Source: Euryarchaeota archaeon Ods02 (GTDB taxonomy: Archaea > Halobacteriota > Halobacteria > Halobacteriales > Halorutilaceae). Taken from it: a DNA stretch of 64,000 bases. Of the stretch, positions 42,829 to 50,900 are shown piece by piece. The stretch lies in assembly GCA_028751075.1 (NCBI GenBank), contig JAQZDA010000001.1:108005-172004 (forward strand), written 5' to 3'. The notes under the pieces are model-generated. The model did not search any database and was not told where the DNA came from. It saw only the letters and a list, made by a program, of their open reading frames with translations. How positions within the stretch are numbered: the stretch's first letter is position 1; each line of letters begins with the position of its first letter. The translations under genes were made by a program, and so were the position numbers.

Positions 42829-43652
42829 AGATACGGACGGCAGAACAGGAGGACGAAGCCGCGGTCACAGCCTTCACCGAACACCCGCGAGTTCACGCTG
42901 AGTTCGTAACCTGGCTCGACGAAGGGATATCACTGGTCGCGGACTCCGACGACGCCGGAGTCGTCGGCTACGTTCATCTCCACGTCTACCCCTCTGACGA
43001 AGCCTGGATAGACGTCCTCGCTGTCGCGGAGGAGGAACGCCGCCGCGGAGTCGGCTTCAGGCTCGTCGACGCCGCAGTCGAGGAAGCCGACGACCGGGGT
43101 GTCGACGTCGTCCGCTGCATGGGGATGGCGGAGGACTCCACCGTCGAGGGGTTCGCAGACTCCGTCGGGTTCGACGTCGCGGCGGAGCTCCATCTCGCCC
43201 GAGGGTTTGGCTTCCCGTACGGCAGCCAGTTCGAGGAGGCGCAGTTCGACGCGTCGCTGGAGACCATCCGTGACACCGGTGTCTACGGTCGCGTGAACGG
43301 CCTGTACGCCGACGCGGAAGGCAGGTTCAGGGGACTTCCGACCTCGGTCGACGGGTTCGACGACGCACGGATACTGGGTTTCTCGGACGACGGTGAGGTA
43401 CGCGGCGCCGTCGTCTTCAGCGGCCGCGGAGTCAACAGGGATGCGCCGGAGAACCGGTCGGAGATGGTGTGTGGCTTCGTCTGGTGCGAGGAGGACTACG
43501 CGTCGCAGATGGCGCTCGACGTCCGCGGTGAAGCCCGTGACCGCAACCTGCAGGACGCCGCCGTGTGGATCCCCGTCGACCTCGTGCCGTCGTTCGACCA
43601 GGCTGGCTTCGACGTCGGGGGAAAGAGGTACGTTTACCAGCGCCGCGTCTGA
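42819..43652 (+). CDS. GNAT acetyltransferase
   Basis: The 277-aa protein has an N-terminal GNAT domain with LAVAEEERRRGVGFRLVDAA (the acetyl-CoA-binding R/Q-x-x-G-x-G/A motif, ~70). Its ~130-residue C-terminal region (IRDTGVYGRVNGLYADAEGR...) seems to be a second, degenerate GNAT-like domain. Its start overlaps gatD by 10 nt and tyrS follows 12 nt later, so it is embedded in a translation-gene operon; the acetylation target may be related (inference). Confidence 0.8.
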   Translation: MDVEIRTAEQEDEAAVTAFTEHPRVHAEFVTWLDEGISLVADSDDAGVVGYVHLHVYPSDEAWIDVLAVAEEERRRGVGFRLVDAAVEEADDRGVDVVRCMGMAEDSTVEGFADSVGFDVAAELHLARGFGFPYGSQFEEAQFDASLETIRDTGVYGRVNGLYADAEGRFRGLPTSVDGFDDARILGFSDDGEVRGAVVFSGRGVNRDAPENRSEMVCGFVWCEEDYASQMALDVRGEARDRNLQDAAVWIPVDLVPSFDQAGFDVGGKRYVYQRRV

Positions 43653-43664
43653 ACCCTGCAACAG

Positions 43665-44612
43665 ATGGACAGCTACAGTCTGATGACGAGGAACACCGAG
43701 GAGGTGGTGACGGAGGAGGAGGTCCGCGAGCTAGCGGAGTCTCCGGAGGGCCGGCGTGCGTACGTGGGCTACGAACCCAGCGGAGCCCTCCATCTCGGCC
43801 ACATGTTGACGGCGAACAAGCTCATCGACCTGCAGGACATCGGGATGGACGTCGTCGTCCTGCTGGCGGACGTCCACGCCTACCTCAACGGCAAGGGCTC
43901 GTTCGACGAGATCGAGGAGACCGCTGAGGAGATGGAGCGTCAGTTCGTCGAGTACGGCCTCGACCCCGAGAAGACGGAGTTCGTACTGGGTAGCGAGTTC
44001 CAGCTGGAGGAGGAGTACACCTTAGACGTCTACTCGCTCGCGGTCGAGGTCACGTTGAACCGTGCGCAGCGGTCGATGAGCGAGGTCGCGCGGGAGCGCG
44101 ACAGCCAGCGCGTCGGCGAGATGATCTACCCGCTGATGCAGGCGGTGGACATCGCCCGCCTCGACGTCGACCTCGCGGTCGGCGGCATCGACCAGAGGAA
44201 GATACACATGCTCGCCCGAGACCACCTGCCGGACGTGGGGTACGACGCGCCGACCGCTATCCACACCCCAATCATCACCGCGTTAGGAGGCGGCGAGGGG
44301 AAGATGAGCTCGAGCGAGGGCGAGGGCGACATGATAACGATGACGGACTCGCGGGAGGAGATAGAGGAGAAGGTGAACTCTGCCTACTGCCCCCAGACGG
44401 TGGAGGGCAACCCGGTCGCGCAGATCTACCGATACCACGTCTTCCCCCGTTTCAGCGAGGTCGTGGTCGAACGTCCGGAGGAGTACGGCGGCGACCTCCG
44501 GTACACGGAGTACGATGGGCTCGCAGAAGACCTCGAGAGCGGCGAACTGCATCCCGCGGACGCGAAGAACGCTCTCGTCGAGTACCTTTCTGAGCTCCTG
44601 GGAGCTGAATAA
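43665..44612 (+). CDS. tyrS: Tyrosyl-tRNA synthetase
   Basis: This class I synthetase of archaeal type (315 aa) lacks the bacterial C-terminal S4 domain. HIGH equivalent ALHLGHMLTANK, KMSKS equivalent GKMSSSEGEG, Tyr-binding YEPSG (~35) and QAVDIARLDVDLAVGGIDQR are all present. It is the last gene of the gatD-GNAT-tyrS run, convergent with the small membrane-protein gene. Confidence 0.95.
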   Translation: MDSYSLMTRNTEEVVTEEEVRELAESPEGRRAYVGYEPSGALHLGHMLTANKLIDLQDIGMDVVVLLADVHAYLNGKGSFDEIEETAEEMERQFVEYGLDPEKTEFVLGSEFQLEEEYTLDVYSLAVEVTLNRAQRSMSEVARERDSQRVGEMIYPLMQAVDIARLDVDLAVGGIDQRKIHMLARDHLPDVGYDAPTAIHTPIITALGGGEGKMSSSEGEGDMITMTDSREEIEEKVNSAYCPQTVEGNPVAQIYRYHVFPRFSEVVVERPEEYGGDLRYTEYDGLAEDLESGELHPADAKNALVEYLSELLGAE

Positions 44613-44640
44613 CCCCTTACCCCACTCTCTTCGTGGGGGT

Positions 44641-44958
44641 TCACTCGGAGCCAGTTAGCCAGGCGGCGTACAGTATCAGGACAGCTATCGCGAAGTCGAA
44701 GGTGTGTTCCAGCAGATGATGGAGATGCATCGGGAGGACGTCGTAGACGGTGAGGAAACCCACGACGCTACGTAGAACCAGCAACCCCAGAGCAGTCGTT
44801 ATCAGGAGATACGGTTTCGTCTTCCTTCGCAGGTACGCTATGAGCGATACCGTGAACACGGCCACGGTGCCGAGCGCGGCGAGCGCTATCACGGCCATCA
44901 ACGCGAACGTCGCCTCAGGGTCGAACCAGTGGCTTGCCACGAGCTCCTGCGCGAGCAC
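44641..44958 (-). CDS. Small three-TM membrane protein (DUF7521-like)
   Basis: From the GTG at 44958 (105 aa) the protein has three helices: ~14-40 (FALMAVIALAALGTVAVFTV), ~48-66 (PYLLITTALGLLVLRSVVGF) and ~82-101 (FDFAIAVLILYAAWL), with MHLHHLLEHTF between the last two. The start was chosen because a TATA-like GTTTTAAC lies ~30 nt upstream; longer starts run over the divergent regulator's operator. The layout resembles haloarchaeal DUF7521 proteins, which are often encoded beside winged-helix regulators. The His-rich loop may bind metal, consistent with the copper genes nearby (inference). Confidence 0.7.
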   Translation of the reverse strand: MLAQELVASHWFDPEATFALMAVIALAALGTVAVFTVSLIAYLRRKTKPYLLITTALGLLVLRSVVGFLTVYDVLPMHLHHLLEHTFDFAIAVLILYAAWLTGSE

Positions 44959-45041
44959 GGTAACTGGTTTACTCCGGCTGTAGTTAAAACAGTCTTCCTT
45001 CAGAGATCGGTTTCCCGCGTTGGTTTGTGCGGTAGCGTTTA

Positions 45042-45059
45042 GTTTGTCGACCGACAAAC
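45042..45059. promoter_or_regulatory. Perfect 8-2-8 palindrome, likely operator
   Basis: GTTTGTCG-AC-CGACAAAC lies in the divergent region between the small membrane protein and the two-domain winged-helix regulator, 21 nt before the regulator's ATG, roughly at its TATA position. A half-site GTTTGT occurs 19 bp away (45023-45028). This suggests auto-repression by the regulator. Confidence 0.65.
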
Positions 45060-45080
45060 AAGGTGTAGAAATCGACAGAG

Positions 45081-45596
45081 ATGGCTGAACACGGAACCCG
45101 TGACGAGATCCGCAGGCGCATCGAGAGGGACGCTGGCGTATACTTCAACGAGCTCGTCAGGCAGAGCGGGTGGGCGCCGGGACAGCTTCAGTACCATCTG
45201 CAGCGTCTCGTGGAGTCCGGTGACGTGATACGCAGCGAACTCTACGGCCGCACCCACTACTACCCCGAAGGTTACGACGCGTGGCAGCGAGAGGTTATCG
45301 CGCTGTTCCGCAGGGAGACACCCCGAGAGGTTATGATTCATCTGCTGGAGAACCAGGAAGAGACTCCGCAGGAGCTGGTAGAGGAGCTCGAGGTTCCACG
45401 CAGCACGCTGGAACACCACCTCGGCAACCTGATCGACTCCTGCGTGGTCTACAAACGACGAGACGGAGACAGCTCCGTGACCGTCGGCCTCGTGGACGCT
45501 GACCGGACGGCGGAAACGTTGAAGTCGGTGGAGTCCACGGTCCCCGAGCAGCTTGTGGACCGGTTCACCCGGCTGGTCGACGGCTTCCTCGATTAG
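45081..45596 (+). CDS. Double winged-helix transcription regulator
   Basis: The 171-aa protein has two winged HTH domains: residues ~8-60 (GVYFNELVRQSGWAPGQLQY, HLQRLVESGDVIRSELYGRT) and ~72-130 (REVMIHLLENQEETPQELVE, LEVPRSTLEHHLGNLIDSCV), followed by a helical end. There is no ligand domain or conserved Cys/His cluster. It is divergent from the three-TM gene across a palindrome and upstream of the copper-type genes, so it may control them; the signal is unknown. Confidence 0.85.
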   Translation: MAEHGTRDEIRRRIERDAGVYFNELVRQSGWAPGQLQYHLQRLVESGDVIRSELYGRTHYYPEGYDAWQREVIALFRRETPREVMIHLLENQEETPQELVEELEVPRSTLEHHLGNLIDSCVVYKRRDGDSSVTVGLVDADRTAETLKSVESTVPEQLVDRFTRLVDGFLD

Positions 45597-45618
45597 ACGG
45601 CTCCGAAGCAGATTCAAC

Positions 45619-45640
45619 GCAGCCCAGGGTTTTCGGCTGC
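45619..45640. promoter_or_regulatory. Stem-loop between the regulator and the lipoprotein gene
   Basis: GCAGCC-10-GGCTGC forms a 6-bp stem just upstream of the TATA-like AATAGATAAC (about 45653-45662) of the next gene. It could be an operator or the regulator's terminator; its role is uncertain. Confidence 0.35.
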
Positions 45641-45682
45641 TGAACCAGAAACAGGAATAGATAACCTCTTCTACCGAACTGT

Positions 45683-46945
45683 ATGAACGACGGAATCCGA
45701 CGACGGCGTTTCGTCCAGACAGTAGCAGTAGGTGTTGGAGCCGGTTTATCAGGATGCATCGGCGACGATGAACCAGAAGACAGCGATGACGGTGCAGACG
45801 GCGACGACGACCACGAGCAAGACCACGACGAACACGTTGAGGACGAGGCGGAGGACGAAGCGCCGGGAAGCGAGGGCCTGGTCTACGCTTTCGCACCCGA
45901 CCGCGCGGTCCTGATAGACCCCGATGAGGGCGAGATCGTGGAGGACCTCAGTGACGAAGTCGACGAAGACCTCGAAGACGCTGACTGGGGCGACGCACGA
46001 CTCACCCGGGACGAGAATTATCTCTTCGTGGTGGAAGCCAGCGGAAACCGCGTCGGAGTCATCGACACCGAAAGACGCGAGCTCGTCGACTGGATTGGTG
46101 TCGGAGCAGGCGCCACCCACGCCTACAGCCCCGTGGAAGGCGAGATCTGGGTGCACGCCGACGGCGAAGGTCGCTTGTACGTCATCGACACCGATGAGCT
46201 GGAAGTAAAAGAAGTAGTGCAGTCCGGGCTCGACGACGGCGGCCACGGAAAGCTCCTGACGCACGACGACCTGCATCCGCTCGCGTATTCGACGAACACA
46301 GACGACAGCTACGGACACGTCATCGACCTCGAGGAGTACGAACGCGTCGACAGCATAAGCGTCGGCGACAGCGGCGGCACGCACTACGTGATGTACGGCC
46401 CGGAGAACGATCTCGTGTACTTCGAACGCTCCGGCGCAGACGACATACCGTACTTCGACGCCGACACCTACGAGGAGGTGGGCCGGCTCGAGGTCAACGG
46501 CGGACTGGCGATAACTCCCAACCACGAGATGATAGGCGTCTGGGAGGACGACGCCGTGCATTTCGTCGACGCGACCACGCGGGAAAGCGAGATACTTGGA
46601 ACCGTCGACCTCGAAGGCCGCGGCCCCGACGACCTCGACTTCTTCGAGGAAGACGGAACCCTGTACGCCTTCACCGCGAACACCACGTCCAGCGAGGTAT
46701 CGGTCGTCAACGTCGACGAGTTCGAGGTCGAAACCCACATAGAAGCAGGTTCGATAGTCGAGGAAGGACCGCATCTACATCGCTCCGGCGTACTCGGCGG
46801 CGGATACTACTTCACCACCTCCGGCGCAGACGGAACCGTCCCCGTCATCGACGTAGGCGAACGCGAGCTAGTGCACGAGGTAGAGGTAGCCGAGGAAGTG
46901 GACACCTTAGCTTACGTCGGAGCGGGCTCCGGTGCCTGGTACTGA
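45683..46945 (+). CDS. Tat-lipoprotein beta-propeller with His/Asp-rich linker (metal-handling, AztD-like?)
   Basis: The N-terminus RRRRFVQTVAVGVGAGLSGC combines a twin-Arg signal and lipobox (Cys25). A metal-friendly linker (DDHEQDHDEHVEDE) follows, and then ~350 residues of seven-bladed YVTN/WD-like propeller. Conserved His residues sit in the blade loops: GATHAYSP, GGHGKLLTHDDLHPLAYSTN, GGTHYVMYGPENDLVYFE, HLHRSGV. Periplasm-side zinc chaperones of the AztD type share this plan. It lies 27 nt upstream of a copC-copD fusion gene, so a copper/zinc chaperone role is likely (inference). A TATA-like box ~25 nt upstream gives a leaderless start. Confidence 0.75.
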   Translation: MNDGIRRRRFVQTVAVGVGAGLSGCIGDDEPEDSDDGADGDDDHEQDHDEHVEDEAEDEAPGSEGLVYAFAPDRAVLIDPDEGEIVEDLSDEVDEDLEDADWGDARLTRDENYLFVVEASGNRVGVIDTERRELVDWIGVGAGATHAYSPVEGEIWVHADGEGRLYVIDTDELEVKEVVQSGLDDGGHGKLLTHDDLHPLAYSTNTDDSYGHVIDLEEYERVDSISVGDSGGTHYVMYGPENDLVYFERSGADDIPYFDADTYEEVGRLEVNGGLAITPNHEMIGVWEDDAVHFVDATTRESEILGTVDLEGRGPDDLDFFEEDGTLYAFTANTTSSEVSVVNVDEFEVETHIEAGSIVEEGPHLHRSGVLGGGYYFTTSGADGTVPVIDVGERELVHEVEVAEEVDTLAYVGAGSGAWY

Positions 46946-46972
46946 CCACCGCATCCCGACGAACAGAGCTAT

Positions 46973-48988
46973 ATGACAGGGAACAGAACTACCAAGGTCA
47001 CAGCCCTCGCCGCCGCGTTAGCTTTCTGTCTCTTGGTTCTGATGTCCTCCGGTGTCGCCGCTCACGCGGTGTTGAGTGACACGCAGCCATCTGAAGGCGG
47101 ACACGTCGACGAGGTGCCTGAGACCGTGACCCTGGAGTACACAGGTGATGGTGTCGACGAGGTCATAGACCTACAGGTGAAGGGGCCAGATGGAGACGAT
47201 GTCGTTGGGGAAGTCCGGCGGCCGGGAGACGTCTCACGCGAGGTCTTCGTCGACATAGAGGACGGTGGCGAAGGCGTCTACGTCGTCGAGTGGGAGGTGC
47301 TGGCGACCGACGGACACGTCACCAGAGGCACCTGGTTCTTCTATGTCGGCGACGAAGCCCTGAGTCCGGAAGCCGTACTGGAGGCGTACGAACCCGAAAC
47401 TCCCTCCGAGGTCGCCTACCTCCAGGTGCTACCTTCGGCGCTGATATACGTCACCCTGGTCCTGCTCGCCGGTGTATCGGCTGCCATGGCCTACGCCGTC
47501 GAACCCGTGACAGAGAGGTACGATGTATCCGTCGACGAGGTCTCTGACACCGTAGAGAGGGTCTTGCTGTCGGCCGCGGCGGTGGCTGTCGCGGGCGCGG
47601 CTCTCCTGTTCCTGGACTTCGTACGGCCGTCTGGTTCCTCGGTAGACGGAGTCCTGACCCTGTCCTCCCACACGGGAGGTGTGATGGCCGCGCAGCTCCT
47701 GGTGGCGGCGGCGTTGACCGTGGGTTTCTTCGTAGGTAGACGACGCGGACTCCAACTGTCCTACATGCTGTACGGTGGGTTCGCCGGCGGCGTCGCTCTG
47801 GCGTTGGCGGTAGGGTTGACCAGCCACTCCGCGAGCCACTACGACCTCGCGCTTGGGACTCTGACGACGGCCGTTCACCTGCTCGCGGTCTCCATCTGGG
47901 CGGGCGGCCTTACCGTACTGGTCTACCTCCTGCCGAGACTACAGATACACCTGGAGGCAGATGCGGAGAGGCGGCTGGTCGCCGACGTGATCCACAGGTT
48001 CTCGGTTCTGGCGTTGATGGGCGTAACGGTGTTCCTCGCCTCGGGCCTCGTGATGACGTCGTGGCTCGTCCCCGACGTAGATGCGCTCCTGTCGACGCTC
48101 CACGGCCAGGTGCTGACGGGTAAGATAGCGCTCGTTCTTACGGCGCTGACGGCTGGCGGGTTCGCGAGGTTCGTCCTGCTCCGCCGGATAGACCCTGGTA
48201 CGGACGACCTCAGCTTGGCCGTCGTAGGTACAGGGCTTCTCGGAGGGAGCTCGGAGTTCGACCCCGGGGACCTAATCTGGTTCAGGAGGGCTGTGCATCT
48301 GGAGCTCGCGGTGGTGGTCGTCGTTCTCCTGGCTTCCGGCTTGGTAGCCGCCTCCGTGCCCGGTACGGTGTCGTCGGACGACGCGGCCGCGGAGATGACA
48401 GAGGTGGAGTTAGGCGTCGGAGAAGACGTTGATGCATCTCTGGAGATACAGCCGGTGTCAGGTTACAGCGACGGGGAGACAGTAGTGCTCAGGGAGGACA
48501 CTCCCGCGGTCGCGACGCTGCATCCACCGTCTTCGGAAGCTGGTCTGGAGGGTGAGAGCGTGTTCCTCGAACACCGCGAGACAGGTACCTCGATGAACCC
48601 AAGCCTAGAGCCACTGGAAGACAGGGACGCCTACGGCGTGGTTCTGACGCTGCCGGAGACAGGCGAGTGGATGCTACGTCTCAACATCTGGACAGGGGAG
48701 GAGTTCCTCAGCGACGAGATGAAGCTAGTTAACGAACCCTGGGATGGCGACCATGGGAGTGAGGGGAACGATGGCAACGAACCCCAAGATGAACACGACC
48801 ACCACGAGGAGGATGGCCAAGAGGAGATGGAACACGACCACGGGGGACATGGTCACGAAGACGGTGGGGGCGACGGCTTCAGTACGGCGTTGATCTCGAT
48901 TGCGCTGTTGATCCTGGTTCTCGGCGCGACCGCCGTAACCTTCCAGGTTGGTTCGACTTCAGACGTACGACACGGCGGCGACTTATGA
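46973..48988 (+). CDS. CopC-CopD fusion, copper transport/resistance membrane protein
   Basis: The 671-aa protein has a signal peptide ending ~30; mature His31 (HAVLSDTQPSEG) and DGHVTRGTWFFYVG mark the CopC copper site. A CopD region with eight TM helices (~150-455) follows. An extracellular beta domain (~470-590) comes next, then a His-rich metal-binding stretch (DEHDHHEEDGQEEMEHDHGG) and a final TM helix. CopC binds copper outside the membrane and CopD moves it inward. The fused CopC-CopD is common in haloarchaea. It forms an operon with the upstream propeller lipoprotein. Confidence 0.9.
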   Translation: MTGNRTTKVTALAAALAFCLLVLMSSGVAAHAVLSDTQPSEGGHVDEVPETVTLEYTGDGVDEVIDLQVKGPDGDDVVGEVRRPGDVSREVFVDIEDGGEGVYVVEWEVLATDGHVTRGTWFFYVGDEALSPEAVLEAYEPETPSEVAYLQVLPSALIYVTLVLLAGVSAAMAYAVEPVTERYDVSVDEVSDTVERVLLSAAAVAVAGAALLFLDFVRPSGSSVDGVLTLSSHTGGVMAAQLLVAAALTVGFFVGRRRGLQLSYMLYGGFAGGVALALAVGLTSHSASHYDLALGTLTTAVHLLAVSIWAGGLTVLVYLLPRLQIHLEADAERRLVADVIHRFSVLALMGVTVFLASGLVMTSWLVPDVDALLSTLHGQVLTGKIALVLTALTAGGFARFVLLRRIDPGTDDLSLAVVGTGLLGGSSEFDPGDLIWFRRAVHLELAVVVVVLLASGLVAASVPGTVSSDDAAAEMTEVELGVGEDVDASLEIQPVSGYSDGETVVLREDTPAVATLHPPSSEAGLEGESVFLEHRETGTSMNPSLEPLEDRDAYGVVLTLPETGEWMLRLNIWTGEEFLSDEMKLVNEPWDGDHGSEGNDGNEPQDEHDHHEEDGQEEMEHDHGGHGHEDGGGDGFSTALISIALLILVLGATAVTFQVGSTSDVRHGGDL

Positions 48989-49050
48989 CGAGAGATGGCT
49001 CTGAGCACCATGGGACAAGCAGGCTATAGCGTCACTGGAGGTATAGAACC

Positions 49051-49866
49051 TCAGTCCGCCGCGTCCTCCAGCGCTCTCTCGAGGTAGCTCTCCCGTAGCT
49101 CCTCTACGACGGGGTGCTCCGGCAGGGGGTGGCCGTCGACCTCGGCGACAGGGCGGACGCCCCACGTCGTGTTCGTGAGGAACGCTGCGTCGGCGGCTTC
49201 GAGGTCGACGGCTCCCTCATGTACGTCGACGTCTTTCTCTCGTGCGACGTCGACGACGACCTCGCGGGTGACGCCCTCTCGGATCTGACCTGTCGGCGTC
49301 ACGACGGCGTCGTCCTCCACGGTGAAGAGGTTGGAGACCGTGCCCGAGACGGGGTCTCCCATGGAGTCCACCATCAGGGCTTCGTCGCTGTCGACGTCGT
49401 CGCGCGCGATGACGTTCTGCAGGTAGTTCAGTGTCTTGTGGCGGCCGGCGACGCCGACGGGGCGCCGCACCTCCGTGGACTCCACCGAAGCAGGTGGATA
49501 CTGTCTCCGGTTCAGGGGTTTCGCCGTCCAGATCACCGTGGGTTCGGTCTCCGTGGGTTCGAGCAGTCCCTCGCGGTGGCCGCGGGTGACGGTGACGCGG
49601 AGGTAGCTGTCGCCGCCGTCGAACCCATCGGTGAGGAGGTCGACAGCGGCGTCGACCCTCTCTGGCGTGAAGGATTCCTCGATGGAGACGGCGTCGAGCG
49701 CCGCGTGCAGGCGGTCGAGGTGGCGGCCTACGAACGCGGCAGAGTCATCGTAGACGCGGAAGGTCTCGAAAGCTCCGTCGCCGTACAGTAATCCGCGGTC
49801 GAGCGCCGAAGGCTCGCCTTCCTCCACCCAGACCGCGGTGTCGCCGCCGAGGTCGGTGCGCCTCAT
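49051..49866 (-). CDS. pabC: Aminodeoxychorismate lyase-like class IV aminotransferase
   Basis: This 271-aa fold-type IV PLP enzyme contains LDRGLLYGDGAFETFRVYDD, the Schiff-base Lys in GRHKTLNYLQNVIARD, and VSGTVSNLFTVEDDAVVTP (PLP phosphate loop). Position at the end of the pabB-pabA run argues for aminodeoxychorismate lyase (making p-aminobenzoate), though branched-chain or D-amino-acid transaminases share the fold. There is a 72-nt gap to the upstream 140-aa gene. Confidence 0.85.
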   Translation of the reverse strand: MRRTDLGGDTAVWVEEGEPSALDRGLLYGDGAFETFRVYDDSAAFVGRHLDRLHAALDAVSIEESFTPERVDAAVDLLTDGFDGGDSYLRVTVTRGHREGLLEPTETEPTVIWTAKPLNRRQYPPASVESTEVRRPVGVAGRHKTLNYLQNVIARDDVDSDEALMVDSMGDPVSGTVSNLFTVEDDAVVTPTGQIREGVTREVVVDVAREKDVDVHEGAVDLEAADAAFLTNTTWGVRPVAEVDGHPLPEHPVVEELRESYLERALEDAAD

Positions 49867-49938
49867 CTACAGCGCTCCTTCATACGTGTCATATCAGTTG
49901 GTCCTCCATACCAGTTGGTCCTCCATTCCTCGCATCTC

Positions 49939-50361
49939 TTACCGATCCTCCATCGCTTCGTCGGCCTCCGCTTCCGCCTCTAGTTCGCGGACGACGCCGC
50001 GGTCTCCGGCTGACTCCGCTTCCTCGGCGTCGAACTCGTCGGCGACGTCCTCCGGCGCGCGGAAGAACGTGGTTCCGTCGTCGTACCTGACGTAGACGGG
50101 GTCGTCGGCGGCGACCACGACCCTCTGCGCGCCCGGCAACAACGCCGCCACGTCGTCTACCGCGTCTTCGTCGAGCGAGATCACGGTGTCGACGTGTCCG
50201 CCGTCGGCGTCCACCAGCCTCCCGAATGCGTCTTCGTCGGCGGCCTCCAGAACCGGCGAGAGACCCACGAGCCGTGCCCTGCTGGGACGGGTCTCCTCCG
50301 CGACCCGCCGCAGGAGGAGGGCGGCGTCTCCGTCTTTGACCCTGGCTTCGTACGCCTTCAT
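49939..50361 (-). CDS. Hypothetical acidic protein in the pab operon
   Basis: The 140-aa cytosolic protein overlaps the pabA stop by ATGA (50358-50361), so it is translationally coupled. The body is alpha/beta (ARVKDGDAALLLRRVAEETR; VDTVISLDEDAVDDVAALLP; AQRVVVAADDPVYVRYDDGT), and the last 35 residues are a disordered Glu/Ala-rich tail. I do not recognise the family. Context suggests a role in folate/p-aminobenzoate metabolism. Confidence 0.7.
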   Translation of the reverse strand: MKAYEARVKDGDAALLLRRVAEETRPSRARLVGLSPVLEAADEDAFGRLVDADGGHVDTVISLDEDAVDDVAALLPGAQRVVVAADDPVYVRYDDGTTFFRAPEDVADEFDAEEAESAGDRGVVRELEAEAEADEAMEDR

Positions 50362-50900
50362 CCGTGCTCCCTCACCACTTCTACGAAGTTCTGTATCAGC
50401 CTCTTGCCTTCCGGTGTGAGGATGCTCTCGGGGTGGAACTGCACGCCGTACACGGGCTCGCTTCTGTGTCTTACCGCCATCACCTCGTCGGCGCCTCGGG
50501 CGACGACATCTAGCTCGTCGGATACCTCCGTGACCACGAGGGAGTGGTACCGGCCTGCTTCCATCGGCGACGGCAGCCCCTGGAAAAGCCCCTTGCCGTC
50601 GTGTTCGACGGTCGAGGTCTTGCCGTGGACGACCTCGTCAGCGTAGTCGACTTCTCCGCCGTAGTATCTGGCTATCGCCTGGTGGCCGAGGCAGACTCCG
50701 AGGACCGGGACGTCCATCTCCTCCAGCGTCTCATCCATGACGGGGTGGTCGTCGGGGCGTCCGGGGCCCGGGCTGAAGACGACGCCGTCGGCGTGTTTCG
50801 GGGGTTCCTTGTACCGCGCTACCTCGACTTCGCTGTACTCTCCGAGGTACTGGTCGAGGTTGTATGCGAAGCTGTCGTAGTTGTCGACGACTGCTATCAT
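50358..50900 (-). CDS. pabA: Glutamine amidotransferase subunit PabA/TrpG
   Basis: This 180-aa class I amidotransferase provides ammonia from Gln to the chorismate subunit. It starts MIAVVDNYDSFAYNLDQYLG, with FSPGPGRPDDHP, the catalytic Cys in GVCLGHQAIA and the His-Glu pair in GVQFHPESILT. It overlaps pabB by ATGA (50897-50900). PabA and TrpG cannot be separated by motif; it may serve both. Confidence 0.93.
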   Translation of the reverse strand: MIAVVDNYDSFAYNLDQYLGEYSEVEVARYKEPPKHADGVVFSPGPGRPDDHPVMDETLEEMDVPVLGVCLGHQAIARYYGGEVDYADEVVHGKTSTVEHDGKGLFQGLPSPMEAGRYHSLVVTEVSDELDVVARGADEVMAVRHRSEPVYGVQFHPESILTPEGKRLIQNFVEVVREHG

